This document shows positions 17,698-27,166 of a stretch of 64,000 nt of DNA, piece after piece. Within the stretch, counting starts at the first letter, position 1. Every line of letters starts with the position of its first letter. This DNA is from Glaciecola sp047250385 (GTDB taxonomy: Bacteria > Pseudomonadota > Gammaproteobacteria > Enterobacterales > Alteromonadaceae), in NCBI RefSeq assembly GCF_047250385.1, contig NZ_JBLBVM010000054.1:186001-250000 (forward strand), in the 5' to 3' direction. The translations under genes and the position numbers were made by a program. Under the pieces are notes generated by a model, which saw nothing but the letters and a program-made list of their open reading frames with translations, searched no databases and was not told the origin of the DNA.

Positions 17698-18702
17698 TTA
17701 TTGCTTGGTAAACCCCACACCATCAGGATTATTACCTGTGGGATACTCTGCAATAATCTCTCGCGAACTAATATCAATAGCAACTATTTTGTTTTTTAAG
17801 TTTAAAGATAAAAAGGCAATATCGAACTGTGGATGAAGTGTTATACCCTGAGGGCCAGCTCCTTCTTCAAGCACTAAGCTTCCAATTTCCTTGAATGTTG
17901 TTGTATCAAAAAACCGCACTTGATGTAGACGAAAGTCCGGTACGATTGCTACCTTTTCATCATGCGAAAATAATATTCGATAGGGAAAGCTAAAGCCAGA
18001 AAACTGCGCTACAACTTTCTCGTTATTCGTATCAATCACGGTCACTAAGCCCTCTTTATTAGCGCCATACCATAAATACTTTCCATCTCCGCTAATATTG
18101 ATTGCCTCTGGCATTTCCTCTGTGTCTATCTGCTTTACTAGGCTATTATTTTTTAGAGATATTTTTGAAATACTATTTGAACGAATGTTTGTTGTGAACG
18201 CATATTCTTCGTTATTACTTATCGCTAGCATGTGAGTCGTTTGTTGCTGGGTATTAACCGCCGATAACACTTCACCAGAATGAATATTAGCAATAACAAA
18301 GTGCTGACTCTTTCCTGAGGTGAACGCGACTCGCTCTTGGTCATTCAAAAATTTTATGCCATGAGGGCCCGGATACTGTTCAAGATTAATTGTTCTTGCT
18401 ACTTTCTGCTGCGCTAAATCAAATACCGTTAAACTATCTCCGCCAACAAAATCAGTGCTAACCGCCCATTTTCCATCGCGACTAACAATGAGTTCATGAG
18501 GACCTTTCCCCGTTGGTAAAGTATTGGTAATTTTCTGTGTGGCCAGTTCGATAAAACTAATAGAGTTGTCTGACTTATTCACAACAACCAGAGTACCTTG
18601 CAATGTCGATGCTGTCTCTTTTTCCTGCGACATTGAAACCGGTGGGCACAATAAAAAACTCAAAGTCGCGATAAGCAAAATAGTAAAGCGTGATCCTTTC
18701 AT
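17698..18702 (-). CDS. Secreted YVTN-type beta-propeller protein
   Basis: A signal peptide (cleavage near VSMS-QE) is followed by about seven repeats of a 40-45 residue blade with NNSIS, DGKYLWYGAN and similar turns, the pattern of YVTN/YncE beta-propellers. Such proteins act as periplasmic binding or scaffolding modules, some with DNA or redox links, and no catalytic residues are evident. The 334-residue length is standard. It precedes the deacylase gene with a 40-nt gap, so the two may be one operon. Confidence 0.82.
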   Translation of the reverse strand: MKGSRFTILLIATLSFLLCPPVSMSQEKETASTLQGTLVVVNKSDNSISFIELATQKITNTLPTGKGPHELIVSRDGKWAVSTDFVGGDSLTVFDLAQQKVARTINLEQYPGPHGIKFLNDQERVAFTSGKSQHFVIANIHSGEVLSAVNTQQQTTHMLAISNNEEYAFTTNIRSNSISKISLKNNSLVKQIDTEEMPEAINISGDGKYLWYGANKEGLVTVIDTNNEKVVAQFSGFSFPYRILFSHDEKVAIVPDFRLHQVRFFDTTTFKEIGSLVLEEGAGPQGITLHPQFDIAFLSLNLKNKIVAIDISSREIIAEYPTGNNPDGVGFTKQ

Positions 18703-19142
18703 TGGTGTGTCTCTTCTCTTGGTTGCTGATTTTTAACAACTGGCTGCGTGTTCAACTTAATAAGCGTTCAACTAAGTTAATGTATAACTAGTTAAGTTGT
18801 AGCTGGCTATGTTTTTTCCTGCCAAGTAATACGTTGTAAGCCTATAACAAGTTACAAAAATTGGCGAATAACAAAATGTAAGCAAGCTTGTTTATATCAG
18901 ACAAGTTGTAAGTAGGCACTGATAACAAGCGCTCTATTTCCAGAAATATTGAGCTTGAAAGTTGAGGTTTTTGACATACGTCACAATAGGGCAACAAAAA
19001 CTTAAAAAATAAAGAATAGTAGTTGGCAGTAAAGCCGTGATCATTTATGGTTTGAATATATTGGAATAAAAATAAAGATTGTGTGGGAATTGAGCAAAAT
19101 AGGCCCTTTTCAACATATTCACCAAGTTCAGGAATACAAATA
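18703..19142. other. Divergent intergenic region with AACTTA-type repeats
   Basis: This gap separates the beta-propeller gene (minus) from the S9 peptidase (plus), so it should hold both promoters. It contains short related words: TTCAACTTAA (18751), TTCAACTAAGTTAA (18767), the perfect palindrome TAACTAGTTA (18785-18794), ATAACAAGTTA (18843) and ACAAGTTGTAAG (18900). I could not assign them to a known operator. A minus-strand open frame at 18842-19165 is not supported as a gene. Confidence 0.4.
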
Positions 19143-21254
19143 ATGAAGCGAAGCAAGAGTGCCAAAGCACAGGTTAGTCAAAGTCGTCATTCAAAATCAA
19201 TAGTAGTCCATTCAGTAATAGCCACTCTCGTTCTATTATCCTCAGTCGCGCAAGTGGGCCAGCTATCAGCTCAAGAGATTGAGAGAAAAGGTGTCGCACA
19301 TCCATTTTTTCAAGCTGAGGATATATTCGAATTAGAGTACGCTACAGACCCACAGGTATCGCCAAACGGTAAAGACATTGTTTACGTTAGACGTTCCAAT
19401 GACATTATGACAGATAGCACGCGTTCCAGTTTATGGATAGTCGATGCTAAAGGAGAGAAGCACCGCCCTATCGTATCTTCAAAAAAGAATCACTATTCTC
19501 CAAGATGGTCTCCAGACGGTAAACGCTTAGCTTTCGTTTCTAACTCCGAAGGTAAGCCTCAGCTTTATGTGCGTTGGATGGACACTGGCCAACTAGCCTT
19601 AATAACAAACATTGAATCATCACCTTCATCAATCACTTGGTCACCCGATGGCAAAAACATTGCGTTTACGATGAGCGTGAAGTCGGACGAAAAACCGTTT
19701 GAAGTTAAGATGCCCAACAAGCCAAAAGGGGCTGATTGGTCTGAATCTTTCCAATATATCAGCAAAACTAGGTACCAAGCTGACGGCAACGGCGTACTTG
19801 AGCCCGCGTATACGCACATATTCATAGTACCTGCGGAAGGTGGCACAGCAAGACAACTTACCTCGGGTAACTATCACCACTCTGGTGATTTGAGTTGGGC
19901 TGCAAATAACCAGCAAATCTATTTTTCTGCTAATCGCTCGGATAACTGGGAGTATGAGCCTGGTGAGTCTGATATCTACAGCGTAGACATGTCGGGAGAG
20001 TTCAAGCAACTGACCAAAATGGCTGGCAAAGAGGACGACCCAATTGTATCACCAAACGGTAAGTATATTGCCTACGCTAAACGTGATGATAAGAAACTCG
20101 CGTACAGAAATACCTATTTACATGTGATGGATGTTAACGGTAAAAACGACCGCAACCTGTCTGCAAGCGTGGATAACTCGGTATCCAACTTTCATTGGAG
20201 GGGCGATTCAGGGCTTTATTACCAACAAACACTAAGAGGCATTACGCAAGTTGACTATGTGTCTTTGTCTAGCACAAAACATAGCAATATTGCATCAGGT
20301 TTAGGCGGAACGACTTTAGGCCGACCATATACAAGCGGCACTTTCGATTATGCTGACGGTACCTTTGCATTCACGAAAGGTCGACACGATCGTCCTGCCG
20401 ATATTTTTGTTCAGCAGGGTAAAAAGCAAAGGCAGGTGACTGAGCTCAATGAAGATTTACTTGGACATAAAACCTTAGGCGCAATTAAAGAAATAACCTA
20501 CAAATCCGCCATTGATGGCGAGGAAATACACGGCTGGTATATTTTACCTCCGGACTATGACAGCTCGAAGAAGTATCCACTGATCACTGAAATTCACGGT
20601 GGCCCTCATTTGGCTTACGGCCCTCACTTCTCTGCTGAAATACAACGGATGGCATCTGAAGGTTACATTGTATTCTATGATAACCACAGAGGTAGCACGG
20701 GTTATGGCGAACGATTCGCGCTTCTATTACAGAATAAGTATTCTTCCAAATATGATTTTTCAGATCATATATCGGGTGTTGATGCACTCATTGAAAAAGG
20801 ATTAGTAGATCCCGAAAAGCTTTATATTACTGGTGGTTCGGCGGGCGGCATTGCCACAGCCTATGCAATTGGTTTAACAGATCGATTTAAAGCCGCTGTT
20901 GTAGCCAAGCCAGTCATCAATTGGTTATCTAAAGTGCTTACTGCCGATAGTGGCATGCATCAAATTCAACATCAGTTTCCGGGTATGCCATGGGAAGAAG
21001 TTGAGCACTACTGGCAGCGTTCTCCACTTTCCTTAGTAGGCAATGTGAAAACGCCAACGATGCTAATCACCGGTATGGAAGACAAACGCACCCCAATGTC
21101 AGAAACCGAGCAATACTATCAAGCGTTGAAGTTGCTTAAGGTCGATACAGTTCTAGTTAAAGTACCCGGCTCTTCGCATGGTATTGCTGGAAGACCATCT
21201 CGATTAATTGGGAAAGTTGAAAACATCTTGGCGTGGTTTAAGAAATATCAATAA
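19143..21254 (+). CDS. Secreted S9 prolyl oligopeptidase-family peptidase
   Basis: The ATG at 19143 gives a signal peptide after a basic N-tail (cleavage near LSAQ). An upstream start at 19083 lacks support. The 703-residue product has TolB/WD40-like propeller blades (WSPDGK repeated at SPRWSPDGK and ITWSPDGK), then an alpha/beta hydrolase domain. The catalytic triad is readable: S566 in GGSAGG, D647 in MEDKR, H679 in SSHG. This is the S9C-type acylaminoacyl/dipeptidyl-peptidase layout, likely periplasmic and peptide scavenging. A terminator follows. Confidence 0.93.
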   Translation: MKRSKSAKAQVSQSRHSKSIVVHSVIATLVLLSSVAQVGQLSAQEIERKGVAHPFFQAEDIFELEYATDPQVSPNGKDIVYVRRSNDIMTDSTRSSLWIVDAKGEKHRPIVSSKKNHYSPRWSPDGKRLAFVSNSEGKPQLYVRWMDTGQLALITNIESSPSSITWSPDGKNIAFTMSVKSDEKPFEVKMPNKPKGADWSESFQYISKTRYQADGNGVLEPAYTHIFIVPAEGGTARQLTSGNYHHSGDLSWAANNQQIYFSANRSDNWEYEPGESDIYSVDMSGEFKQLTKMAGKEDDPIVSPNGKYIAYAKRDDKKLAYRNTYLHVMDVNGKNDRNLSASVDNSVSNFHWRGDSGLYYQQTLRGITQVDYVSLSSTKHSNIASGLGGTTLGRPYTSGTFDYADGTFAFTKGRHDRPADIFVQQGKKQRQVTELNEDLLGHKTLGAIKEITYKSAIDGEEIHGWYILPPDYDSSKKYPLITEIHGGPHLAYGPHFSAEIQRMASEGYIVFYDNHRGSTGYGERFALLLQNKYSSKYDFSDHISGVDALIEKGLVDPEKLYITGGSAGGIATAYAIGLTDRFKAAVVAKPVINWLSKVLTADSGMHQIQHQFPGMPWEEVEHYWQRSPLSLVGNVKTPTMLITGMEDKRTPMSETEQYYQALKLLKVDTVLVKVPGSSHGIAGRPSRLIGKVENILAWFKKYQ

Positions 21255-21257
21255 GCT

Positions 21258-21285
21258 AAAAGGGCGTTGCAAAACGCCCTTACTT
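21258..21285 (+). terminator. Rho-independent terminator of the S9 peptidase
   Basis: AAGGGCGTT pairs with AACGCCCTT across a short GCAA-type loop, starting 5 nt after the stop codon, and is followed by TACTTT. Confidence 0.8.
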
Positions 21286-21377
21286 TAACTTGATATGACA
21301 AGCTTATCTCTACCCGACTTTTTAGCTTTTAATAGGGCTTGATCTGCACGTTCATTCACAGTGAAAAAATCAAGCAT
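21285..21377 (-). pseudogene. Relic of a GGDEF-domain C-terminus
   Basis: The minus strand from 21377 to 21285 encodes 30 residues ending NERADQALLKAKKSGRDKLV-ISS and a stop. This is the hallmark tail of a GGDEF domain (AD-x-AL-x-AKKxGRD). No GGEEF loop or upstream domain precedes it, and the next gene upstream is the unrelated AlkD-like one. It is therefore best read as the leftover 3-prime end of a lost diguanylate cyclase gene. Confidence 0.7.
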
Positions 21378-21394
21378 TACAAAATATATTAAGA

Positions 21395-22099
21395 TTATTC
21401 AGCAAATTTCTTCTTAAGATAGTCACTTTGTAAATGCTTTAATATATTCATTGGCTCACATTTACCACCGTCTTCATTGAAATCAATCGGCCCTACTTTT
21501 GTCGCGACTTCTATCGCACGTTCATTGAGTACTTTGTTTCGTTTACCAATACCCATCAACGCTGCTCCCATTGCTAAACGCAGACTTGGTGAAATAGTAG
21601 GATCAAATATTTTCTGATTAATATCTTCAATGCAACTTAGGAAGTATTCATCCGTCAGCGCTTTGTTGCGTTTGTTTTTGGATAGCTCGTACAGCAGTCC
21701 GTAACCGCAACTTCTTCTCGTTTCATGTTTTGTTTGCGTCCATTCATTCGCAAGCTCAAAGGCGAGTGGTGATTTTGCTAACGTTGCGTCGCACGAACTA
21801 AAAACATGGGATAACAAACCGGCATTCAGCTCTTCCACCTGCTTTTCCGCTTGTTGTTTAGTGATTTGTTTGGGGTCGTCAATAAGTAAGGCTATTGTTT
21901 TCAGATCGTAAATATCCGACTCCCATAGTTCGAGGGAAAGCTCACGATTACGGCCTATTTGTTTAGCAAATTTTCTTAGCTGCGTAAGCCCAATACCAAA
22001 ACTTTTAAGGCCGCTTGGATTCGCCATTTTAGCCCAATGCTCAATACCGCGTTGGTTTTGATTATCGTTGAGCAGTTTTATTAATTCGGATTTTTTCAT
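21395..22099 (-). CDS. AlkD-like DNA alkylation repair protein
   Basis: ATG 22099 gives a 234-residue helical protein. The ALLIDDPKQ motif, repeated amphipathic helix pairs, and the ending MNILKHLQSDYLKKK fit the HEAT-repeat DNA alkylation repair family (PF08713). AlkD enzymes excise N3- and N7-alkyl purines without flipping the base. Some family members have lost activity, which I cannot judge here. A TTG-started extension to 22129 is possible but not favoured. Confidence 0.82.
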   Translation of the reverse strand: MKKSELIKLLNDNQNQRGIEHWAKMANPSGLKSFGIGLTQLRKFAKQIGRNRELSLELWESDIYDLKTIALLIDDPKQITKQQAEKQVEELNAGLLSHVFSSCDATLAKSPLAFELANEWTQTKHETRRSCGYGLLYELSKNKRNKALTDEYFLSCIEDINQKIFDPTISPSLRLAMGAALMGIGKRNKVLNERAIEVATKVGPIDFNEDGGKCEPMNILKHLQSDYLKKKFAE

Positions 22100-22332
22100 A
22101 GTCTTAAGAATAGACTTCAAAGAGCACAAAATCTAGTCGTTTAGTAAGTGATAAAATCTACACTGTCTTACTTAATATAGATTAATTCGGAGTGATAAAA
22201 TAAAAAACTTCTTTGACGATCATTCGCTATACTTAAACTTTATAAATCTACCAATATTACATTCGAACATATAGATATGCGTAAATGGATATTAACTAGC
22301 TTTATCAACTAATAGCAAAAAGGTAACTCAAC

Positions 22333-22701
22333 ATGGCGAAAGTGACAGGCTTAGGCGGTATTTTTTATGTCGTAGAAGATCCCGCTAGCACACGTGAATG
22401 GTATAAGGAAAAACTAGGCATTGATGGCGAATATGGGCCTCAACTTAATTGGTCGCTAGAAAAAGGTGAAAAGCCCTACTCTCTCATTAGTCATTTTAAA
22501 GACAATAACTACTTAAAACCCAGCTCGGCCAACTTCATGATCAATTTACGAGTAGACGACTTAGATGAATTCGTTGAACTGCTGAAAAGCAGAGATGTCG
22601 ATATTATTGATGTGGTTGATGAAGGTTACGGAAAATTTGCCTGGTTACTCGATCCTAATGGCATCAAAATCGAGTTATGGCAGCAGATGGAAGCGCCTTA
22701 G
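22333..22701 (+). CDS. VOC (glyoxalase/bleomycin-resistance) domain protein
   Basis: A single 122-residue VOC module: GGIFYVVEDPASTREWYKEK at the start and KFAWLLDPNGIKIELWQ at the end, where the terminal Glu is a usual metal ligand. VOC proteins include glyoxalases, dioxygenases and antibiotic-binding proteins, and the substrate is unknown. Its stop overlaps the stop of the convergent yegD gene by 4 nt. An AAGG site lies upstream of the ATG. Confidence 0.85.
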   Translation: MAKVTGLGGIFYVVEDPASTREWYKEKLGIDGEYGPQLNWSLEKGEKPYSLISHFKDNNYLKPSSANFMINLRVDDLDEFVELLKSRDVDIIDVVDEGYGKFAWLLDPNGIKIELWQQMEAP

Positions 22702-24128
22702 ACTCTAAAGAGGCGCTCAGCCTGCGTCACTAAACCTGATGTTACGCTACCAAAGTGATCACCAATGACAATTTCGAAATTGGGGAAAATAGACTTAATC
22801 CAATTTTGAATAACGGGCGACATCGCTGTGCCCCCCGTCACATATAGCACATCGGGTTCAGTCCCAGCTAAGTTAATAGCCTCCTTTAATAGATGCTCAA
22901 ATTTATTGAGTTCATCGGCGATCGCATCACTCAAATCTGTTCGTTGAACGGGTATGTGCAAATCATTTTCAATGTAATCGAGCGATAGATCGATACTCGT
23001 TTTATCTGACAACAATATCTTTGCTAGCTCGGCACTGCGACTAACTCTAAGTCCTAACTTTTCATCCCTTAGTGTTTTTAGTCGGCGTAAGTTTTTATCC
23101 TTGCTTAACCTACAATATTCAGTCAATTCCTTGCCTGTTCTCGGTAGGTTGAAATCTTTTTGAGCGGCAACGTCATTCACGCTCACCGCTTGCCTAAACA
23201 AGTTATTAGGGACTGGAAGACCGTTGCTTAACATCGCATTTTTACCGAAGTGTGGCATCAAGGACATCAGCGCTAGCTTGTTATCTAAATCAATACCACC
23301 AATCCTTTGTCCGGTGTGACTTAGAATGCAGCTCTCTCTGTCTTGAATATGACGATAGCCTGGTCCTAGCTTGATCATCGAACAGTCAGTGGTTCCCCCA
23401 CCTAAATCGAGAACCAACACCACTTTGTCTTCACTAAGTTGTCTTTCATAGTCATAAGCTGCGGCCACCGGTTCCATCAAAAACTCGACTTGTTTAAAGC
23501 CAACATTGGCAGCTGCATTGCCAATAATATCAAGCGCTTGTTGATTGCCATCTTGACCTAATAATCCATGAAAGTTAACTGGTCTCCCAATCACGATATC
23601 TGCTAGTTCGTTTTGTTCAATGAATTCAACTTCGCCCTTAATAAACGCCAGCATCTTTTCGACGATAATGGTAAACACCGCTCGTTGAGTGGCATTAATG
23701 TCTGCGCCTAGAAAAGACTTCGGTGATTTAATGTAAAAGCCACTTTCAGGAACTGCAATATGGCTTAACTCAGCCTCCTCTCCAAAGATGATCTCTCCGC
23801 CTAAACGCAAAGCTTCTGCCATGTTATTAACGGTTTGACTGATGCTTGATGTTTGCCTGTGTTCTTTTCTGAGTTGATGTCGGGCCGAACTAATAATAGC
23901 CTCATGGTTAGTAATACTGCCGTTTTTCAATTGAATTTGCTTGATTTGGGCAACCCTTGCCGCGATCTCAGAATCTAACAGTTGAGCAGGAGGCATGATT
24001 TCGTTTTGAACGAAAAGAGCAGAAGGCATCCTATTTTTGCCATTGTCTAGAGGGACTAATTTCGGCTGTTGCTCCTTCATTACACCGATGGAACAATTCG
24101 ACGTACCGAAATCAAGACCTGCAAACAT
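22698..24128 (-). CDS. yegD: Hsp70-like chaperone YegD
   Basis: The 476-residue protein begins with LDFGTSNCSIG (phosphate-1 loop of the actin/Hsp70 ATPase) and carries VLDLGGGTTDCSM (phosphate 2) and YVTGGTAMSPVI (adenosine motif). It lacks the Hsp70 substrate-binding domain, as is typical for YegD. Its cellular role is not well defined in the family. It is a single gene on the minus strand. Confidence 0.92.
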   Translation of the reverse strand: MFAGLDFGTSNCSIGVMKEQQPKLVPLDNGKNRMPSALFVQNEIMPPAQLLDSEIAARVAQIKQIQLKNGSITNHEAIISSARHQLRKEHRQTSSISQTVNNMAEALRLGGEIIFGEEAELSHIAVPESGFYIKSPKSFLGADINATQRAVFTIIVEKMLAFIKGEVEFIEQNELADIVIGRPVNFHGLLGQDGNQQALDIIGNAAANVGFKQVEFLMEPVAAAYDYERQLSEDKVVLVLDLGGGTTDCSMIKLGPGYRHIQDRESCILSHTGQRIGGIDLDNKLALMSLMPHFGKNAMLSNGLPVPNNLFRQAVSVNDVAAQKDFNLPRTGKELTEYCRLSKDKNLRRLKTLRDEKLGLRVSRSAELAKILLSDKTSIDLSLDYIENDLHIPVQRTDLSDAIADELNKFEHLLKEAINLAGTEPDVLYVTGGTAMSPVIQNWIKSIFPNFEIVIGDHFGSVTSGLVTQAERLFRV

Positions 24129-24459
24129 ATACTCTTGTCCTTTTTTAAAGTGATGAATAGATAAATAACGCGGGGTAGTATAAAGATATATACAAAAAAA
24201 TCCCGCGCTAATGTACGAGATTCTTAGCTAGAGCTTAATTTAATAAAAAATTTTTAGAAGCTAGCGCTTACATTTATAAATGCACTTACGGCCAGTTAAA
24301 TCATATACAGTACCTAGTGGATTACATTTGTGAAATTAGAGTTTACTTCAGGTAGCACGGGTCGTCTGGTAAACACCAGTAATCGCTTTAGACTTTTAGT
24401 ATCACGCTCGTTATATTAGTAAAAATCACATCCATTGAAGCATATTCTGGCGGTACTTA
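24129..24459. other. Divergent intergenic region, nothing recognised
   Basis: This 331-nt gap lies between the yegD start and the esterase start and should contain both promoters. The only structure I see is a small hairpin CTGGT-AAAC-ACCAG near 24367. No tRNA or ORF is supported. Confidence 0.4.
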
Positions 24460-25320
24460 ATGTTGAAACTAATTTTGTTTGTCGCTTTAGTTAGCGTGTT
24501 CTTACAAGCACAGGCGAATCAAAACCTAAGATTCGAATCAACGCACGAAATAAAGTCAAAAGTACTAGAGGAACAACGCACATATTATGTGTATTTGCCT
24601 CCTTCATATCACTCTTCGAACAATCGCTACCCTGTTATTTATGTACTTGATGGTGACATGCATCGCTTCAAAGCGATTAGCGGTATGCTCGAGGGTTTAA
24701 GCACGGATACGCTTGAGAAGCAGGTTCAAGAGGCAATTGTTGTCGCCATCCCTAACAGCGAGAATGCCATTAGAGAGCGCGATCTAACGCCAACAAACAT
24801 TAAGCAATGGACGTTTAAAGATAAAGTTTTGCAGGAGTTTGATGGTGATATTGGTAACGCTAACAAGTATATCTCGTTTTTTTCGAACGAACTTATTCCT
24901 GAAATCAATAAAACATATCGAACTTCAAGCAAACGCGTTTTGATTGGCGAATCGTTTGGTGGCTTGTTTGCGGCATATGCATTGATTTCTGAACCGTCGA
25001 CTTTCAGTGATTATTTGATCATTGATCCGACCTCTTTGTGGGACAATAACTACTTAAACAAAGCAATAGCCAAAGCAAGATTTTCTAGTTTAGAACTTAG
25101 TGCCGACGTATTTATTGGCTTTGCTAATAATGCCGCTCTCGGTGATATTGGTTTGACTAACCTCGCTTGGGGTAGAGAGTTTTATACCAATCTGAGCATG
25201 AATAAATCGGAACAATTTAATGTCAAAGAGCAGTACTTTGAGCAAGAAACTCATGGTACGGTGGCATTATTAAGTTGGTATCATGGCTTGCGATATCTAC
25301 TAGCAAGTAACGACAACTAA
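24460..25320 (+). CDS. Secreted alpha/beta hydrolase of the putative esterase family (IroE/BesA-like)
   Basis: The 286-residue protein has a signal peptide (cleavage near AQA-NQ) and the PF00756-type layout: VYLPPSY, YVLDGDMH, VVAIPNS and the nucleophile elbow GESFGG (S165). The late His is in ETHGTV. Relatives include trilactone-siderophore hydrolases and other carboxylesterases. There are no siderophore genes nearby, so the substrate is open. It probably acts in the periplasm. Confidence 0.85.
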   Translation: MLKLILFVALVSVFLQAQANQNLRFESTHEIKSKVLEEQRTYYVYLPPSYHSSNNRYPVIYVLDGDMHRFKAISGMLEGLSTDTLEKQVQEAIVVAIPNSENAIRERDLTPTNIKQWTFKDKVLQEFDGDIGNANKYISFFSNELIPEINKTYRTSSKRVLIGESFGGLFAAYALISEPSTFSDYLIIDPTSLWDNNYLNKAIAKARFSSLELSADVFIGFANNAALGDIGLTNLAWGREFYTNLSMNKSEQFNVKEQYFEQETHGTVALLSWYHGLRYLLASNDN

Positions 25321-25355
25321 GTTGTGCAATTGGGACATGACCGACAATTATAAGT

Positions 25356-25383
25356 CGGGAGACTCCGCTAGGTAAGTCTCCCG
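25356..25383. terminator. Hairpin between convergent genes
   Basis: CGGGAGACT (25356-25364) pairs with AGTCTCCCG (25375-25383) across 10 nt. It lies between the convergent esterase and chemoreceptor genes. There is no strong U-run, so function as a terminator is likely but not certain. Confidence 0.5.
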
Positions 25384-25428
25384 TATCTTAGATTTCGATA
25401 TAAAGTGCACATCAACTACCACACTTTT

Positions 25429-26970
25429 TTATTTTGAACCAAAAGCTAGTGCCAGAGCACTTAAGGCTTGGGCTCTCTCTTCTATCATTTTAGCCTCAGA
25501 ATATACAGTTTCGCTTTGAGCAAGGTTCTCATTCGCGGCATCATTTATGCTGGCAATGTTCATTGTTATTTCTTTAGAAACCATACTTTGCTCTTCAGAC
25601 GCCGCCGATATTTGTATAGTCAAATTGGCTATGACTGAAACATCGTCATACACCTTAAAGACGATATCTCGTGTCGATGTCGTTTCATTTACACAAGCAT
25701 CAGCGGCCTCCTTACCTTTAGCCATAGAATTCGACCAAGTCAGTAAGGTCGATTGCATTTCACCAACTGATTTTTGTATTTGTTCTGTCGCTGAATGAGT
25801 ACGACTCGATAATGCTCGAACTTCATCTGCTACAACCGAGAATCCTCTTCCTTGCTCTCCAGCCCTCGCCGCTTCTATTGCCGCATTCAGTGCTAGTAAA
25901 TTTGTTTGATCTGCAATACCCTGAATTTCCTGCATGATAGATCCAATACGCTCAGCTTCCGTTACTAGTCCATTCGCAGTCTCTGCCGAACTAGACACAT
26001 CAACCGCTAGATCAGCAACTCGCTCCATTGTTTTCGCCATTGAATCCGTTGCGATACGACAATCCTTATGCACAGAATCTACCTTTTCAGATGTGTTGAC
26101 TGTATTGATCGCTACTTCAGCTATCGACGCTGACATTTCTTCCATCGCCGAACTGACTTGCAATAACTCATTAACCTCAGTTTCGACACCATTCTTTGAA
26201 GCCGCAGAGGTTTGTTTAAGTGATGTTACTCTTCCTGTTAGTGATTTCGTGCTATCCGTAATACGACCCAATATAGTTTTGACATTTCCCTCGAGTATTT
26301 TAGAGTTAAAGTCAAAAACGCTAAGAGCGCCTCTCCCGCTGAATATATACCTAGAGATACTGTCATATGACTGACGAATTTGCTTAACATTTTCGCCCAG
26401 GCTAATAAGTTCTTGCTTGAAGAATAAATACGGTAAAAATACAATCAGCAAAGCAAAAAATGGCTGCCAAAAAGAGAGCCCCGCAAGACCTAAACCAAGT
26501 CCGATATTAATTGAATGACGAAGGGTAAAGTTGAAAGCAAAATCATCGTTTCGGTGATTTTTTTCATTGAGTTGTTTGTAAATTTTTTCAGCTTGCTTGC
26601 GGTACTCTGGCTTCAAAACAGTCCGCACAGATTGATAGCCCGTTAGCTTATTATTTTCAAACACAGGTGTTACAAAAGCATCGACCCAATAATAGCGACC
26701 GTCTGTGCACCTATTTTTTACTGCCCCTCTCCAAGCTTGACGCGCTTTAAGCTTTTTCCATAAATCAGCAAAGGCTTCTTTAGGCATGTCAGGGTGGCGC
26801 ACTACATTGTGATGTTGACCGATTAGGTCGGATTTTTCGAAACCTGCGACTCTGCAGAATTCAGAGTTAGCATACGTAATGACACCTTGTGTATCAGTTA
26901 CCGACACTAATTCTTCATGCTCACCAAATGTAACTTCCTCATCTATTATGTGCTGATTTTTTTTGCTCAT
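25429..26970 (-). CDS. PAS-type methyl-accepting chemotaxis protein (Aer-like)
   Basis: The N-terminal PAS domain (about 20-120) has the VVRHPDMP signature of Aer-type energy or redox sensors. One or two hydrophobic segments near 155-195 anchor it in the inner membrane. The C-terminal half is a methyl-accepting signalling coiled coil with the conserved hairpin tip DQTNLLALNAAIEAARAGEQ. There is no periplasmic ligand domain. It should feed CheA/CheW with redox or energy state. The 513-residue length is standard for Aer-2-like receptors. Confidence 0.92.
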   Translation of the reverse strand: MSKKNQHIIDEEVTFGEHEELVSVTDTQGVITYANSEFCRVAGFEKSDLIGQHHNVVRHPDMPKEAFADLWKKLKARQAWRGAVKNRCTDGRYYWVDAFVTPVFENNKLTGYQSVRTVLKPEYRKQAEKIYKQLNEKNHRNDDFAFNFTLRHSINIGLGLGLAGLSFWQPFFALLIVFLPYLFFKQELISLGENVKQIRQSYDSISRYIFSGRGALSVFDFNSKILEGNVKTILGRITDSTKSLTGRVTSLKQTSAASKNGVETEVNELLQVSSAMEEMSASIAEVAINTVNTSEKVDSVHKDCRIATDSMAKTMERVADLAVDVSSSAETANGLVTEAERIGSIMQEIQGIADQTNLLALNAAIEAARAGEQGRGFSVVADEVRALSSRTHSATEQIQKSVGEMQSTLLTWSNSMAKGKEAADACVNETTSTRDIVFKVYDDVSVIANLTIQISAASEEQSMVSKEITMNIASINDAANENLAQSETVYSEAKMIEERAQALSALALAFGSK

Positions 26971-27166
26971 AAATTAGGATACCTATGTAATTTTATGTGA
27001 ATTTTGATAGTGGTGAATACGCTTTATTTTATTAACACCCGTTTATCTGTATCTGTTTTAGTCTAGACTTCTTGAGTGAAATTTGAGCATTTATTTTAAT
27101 AATTTCAATAAAAAAACAAAAAGAGCCCCCTCGGTTCACTAGTAGCTAGTAAATTACTCAGTGAAA

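Noticed and set aside
18842..19165. Minus-strand open frame of 107 codons upstream of the S9 peptidase
   Set aside because: It covers the promoter region and overlaps the start of the S9 peptidase, with no ribosome site, signal or recognisable motif.
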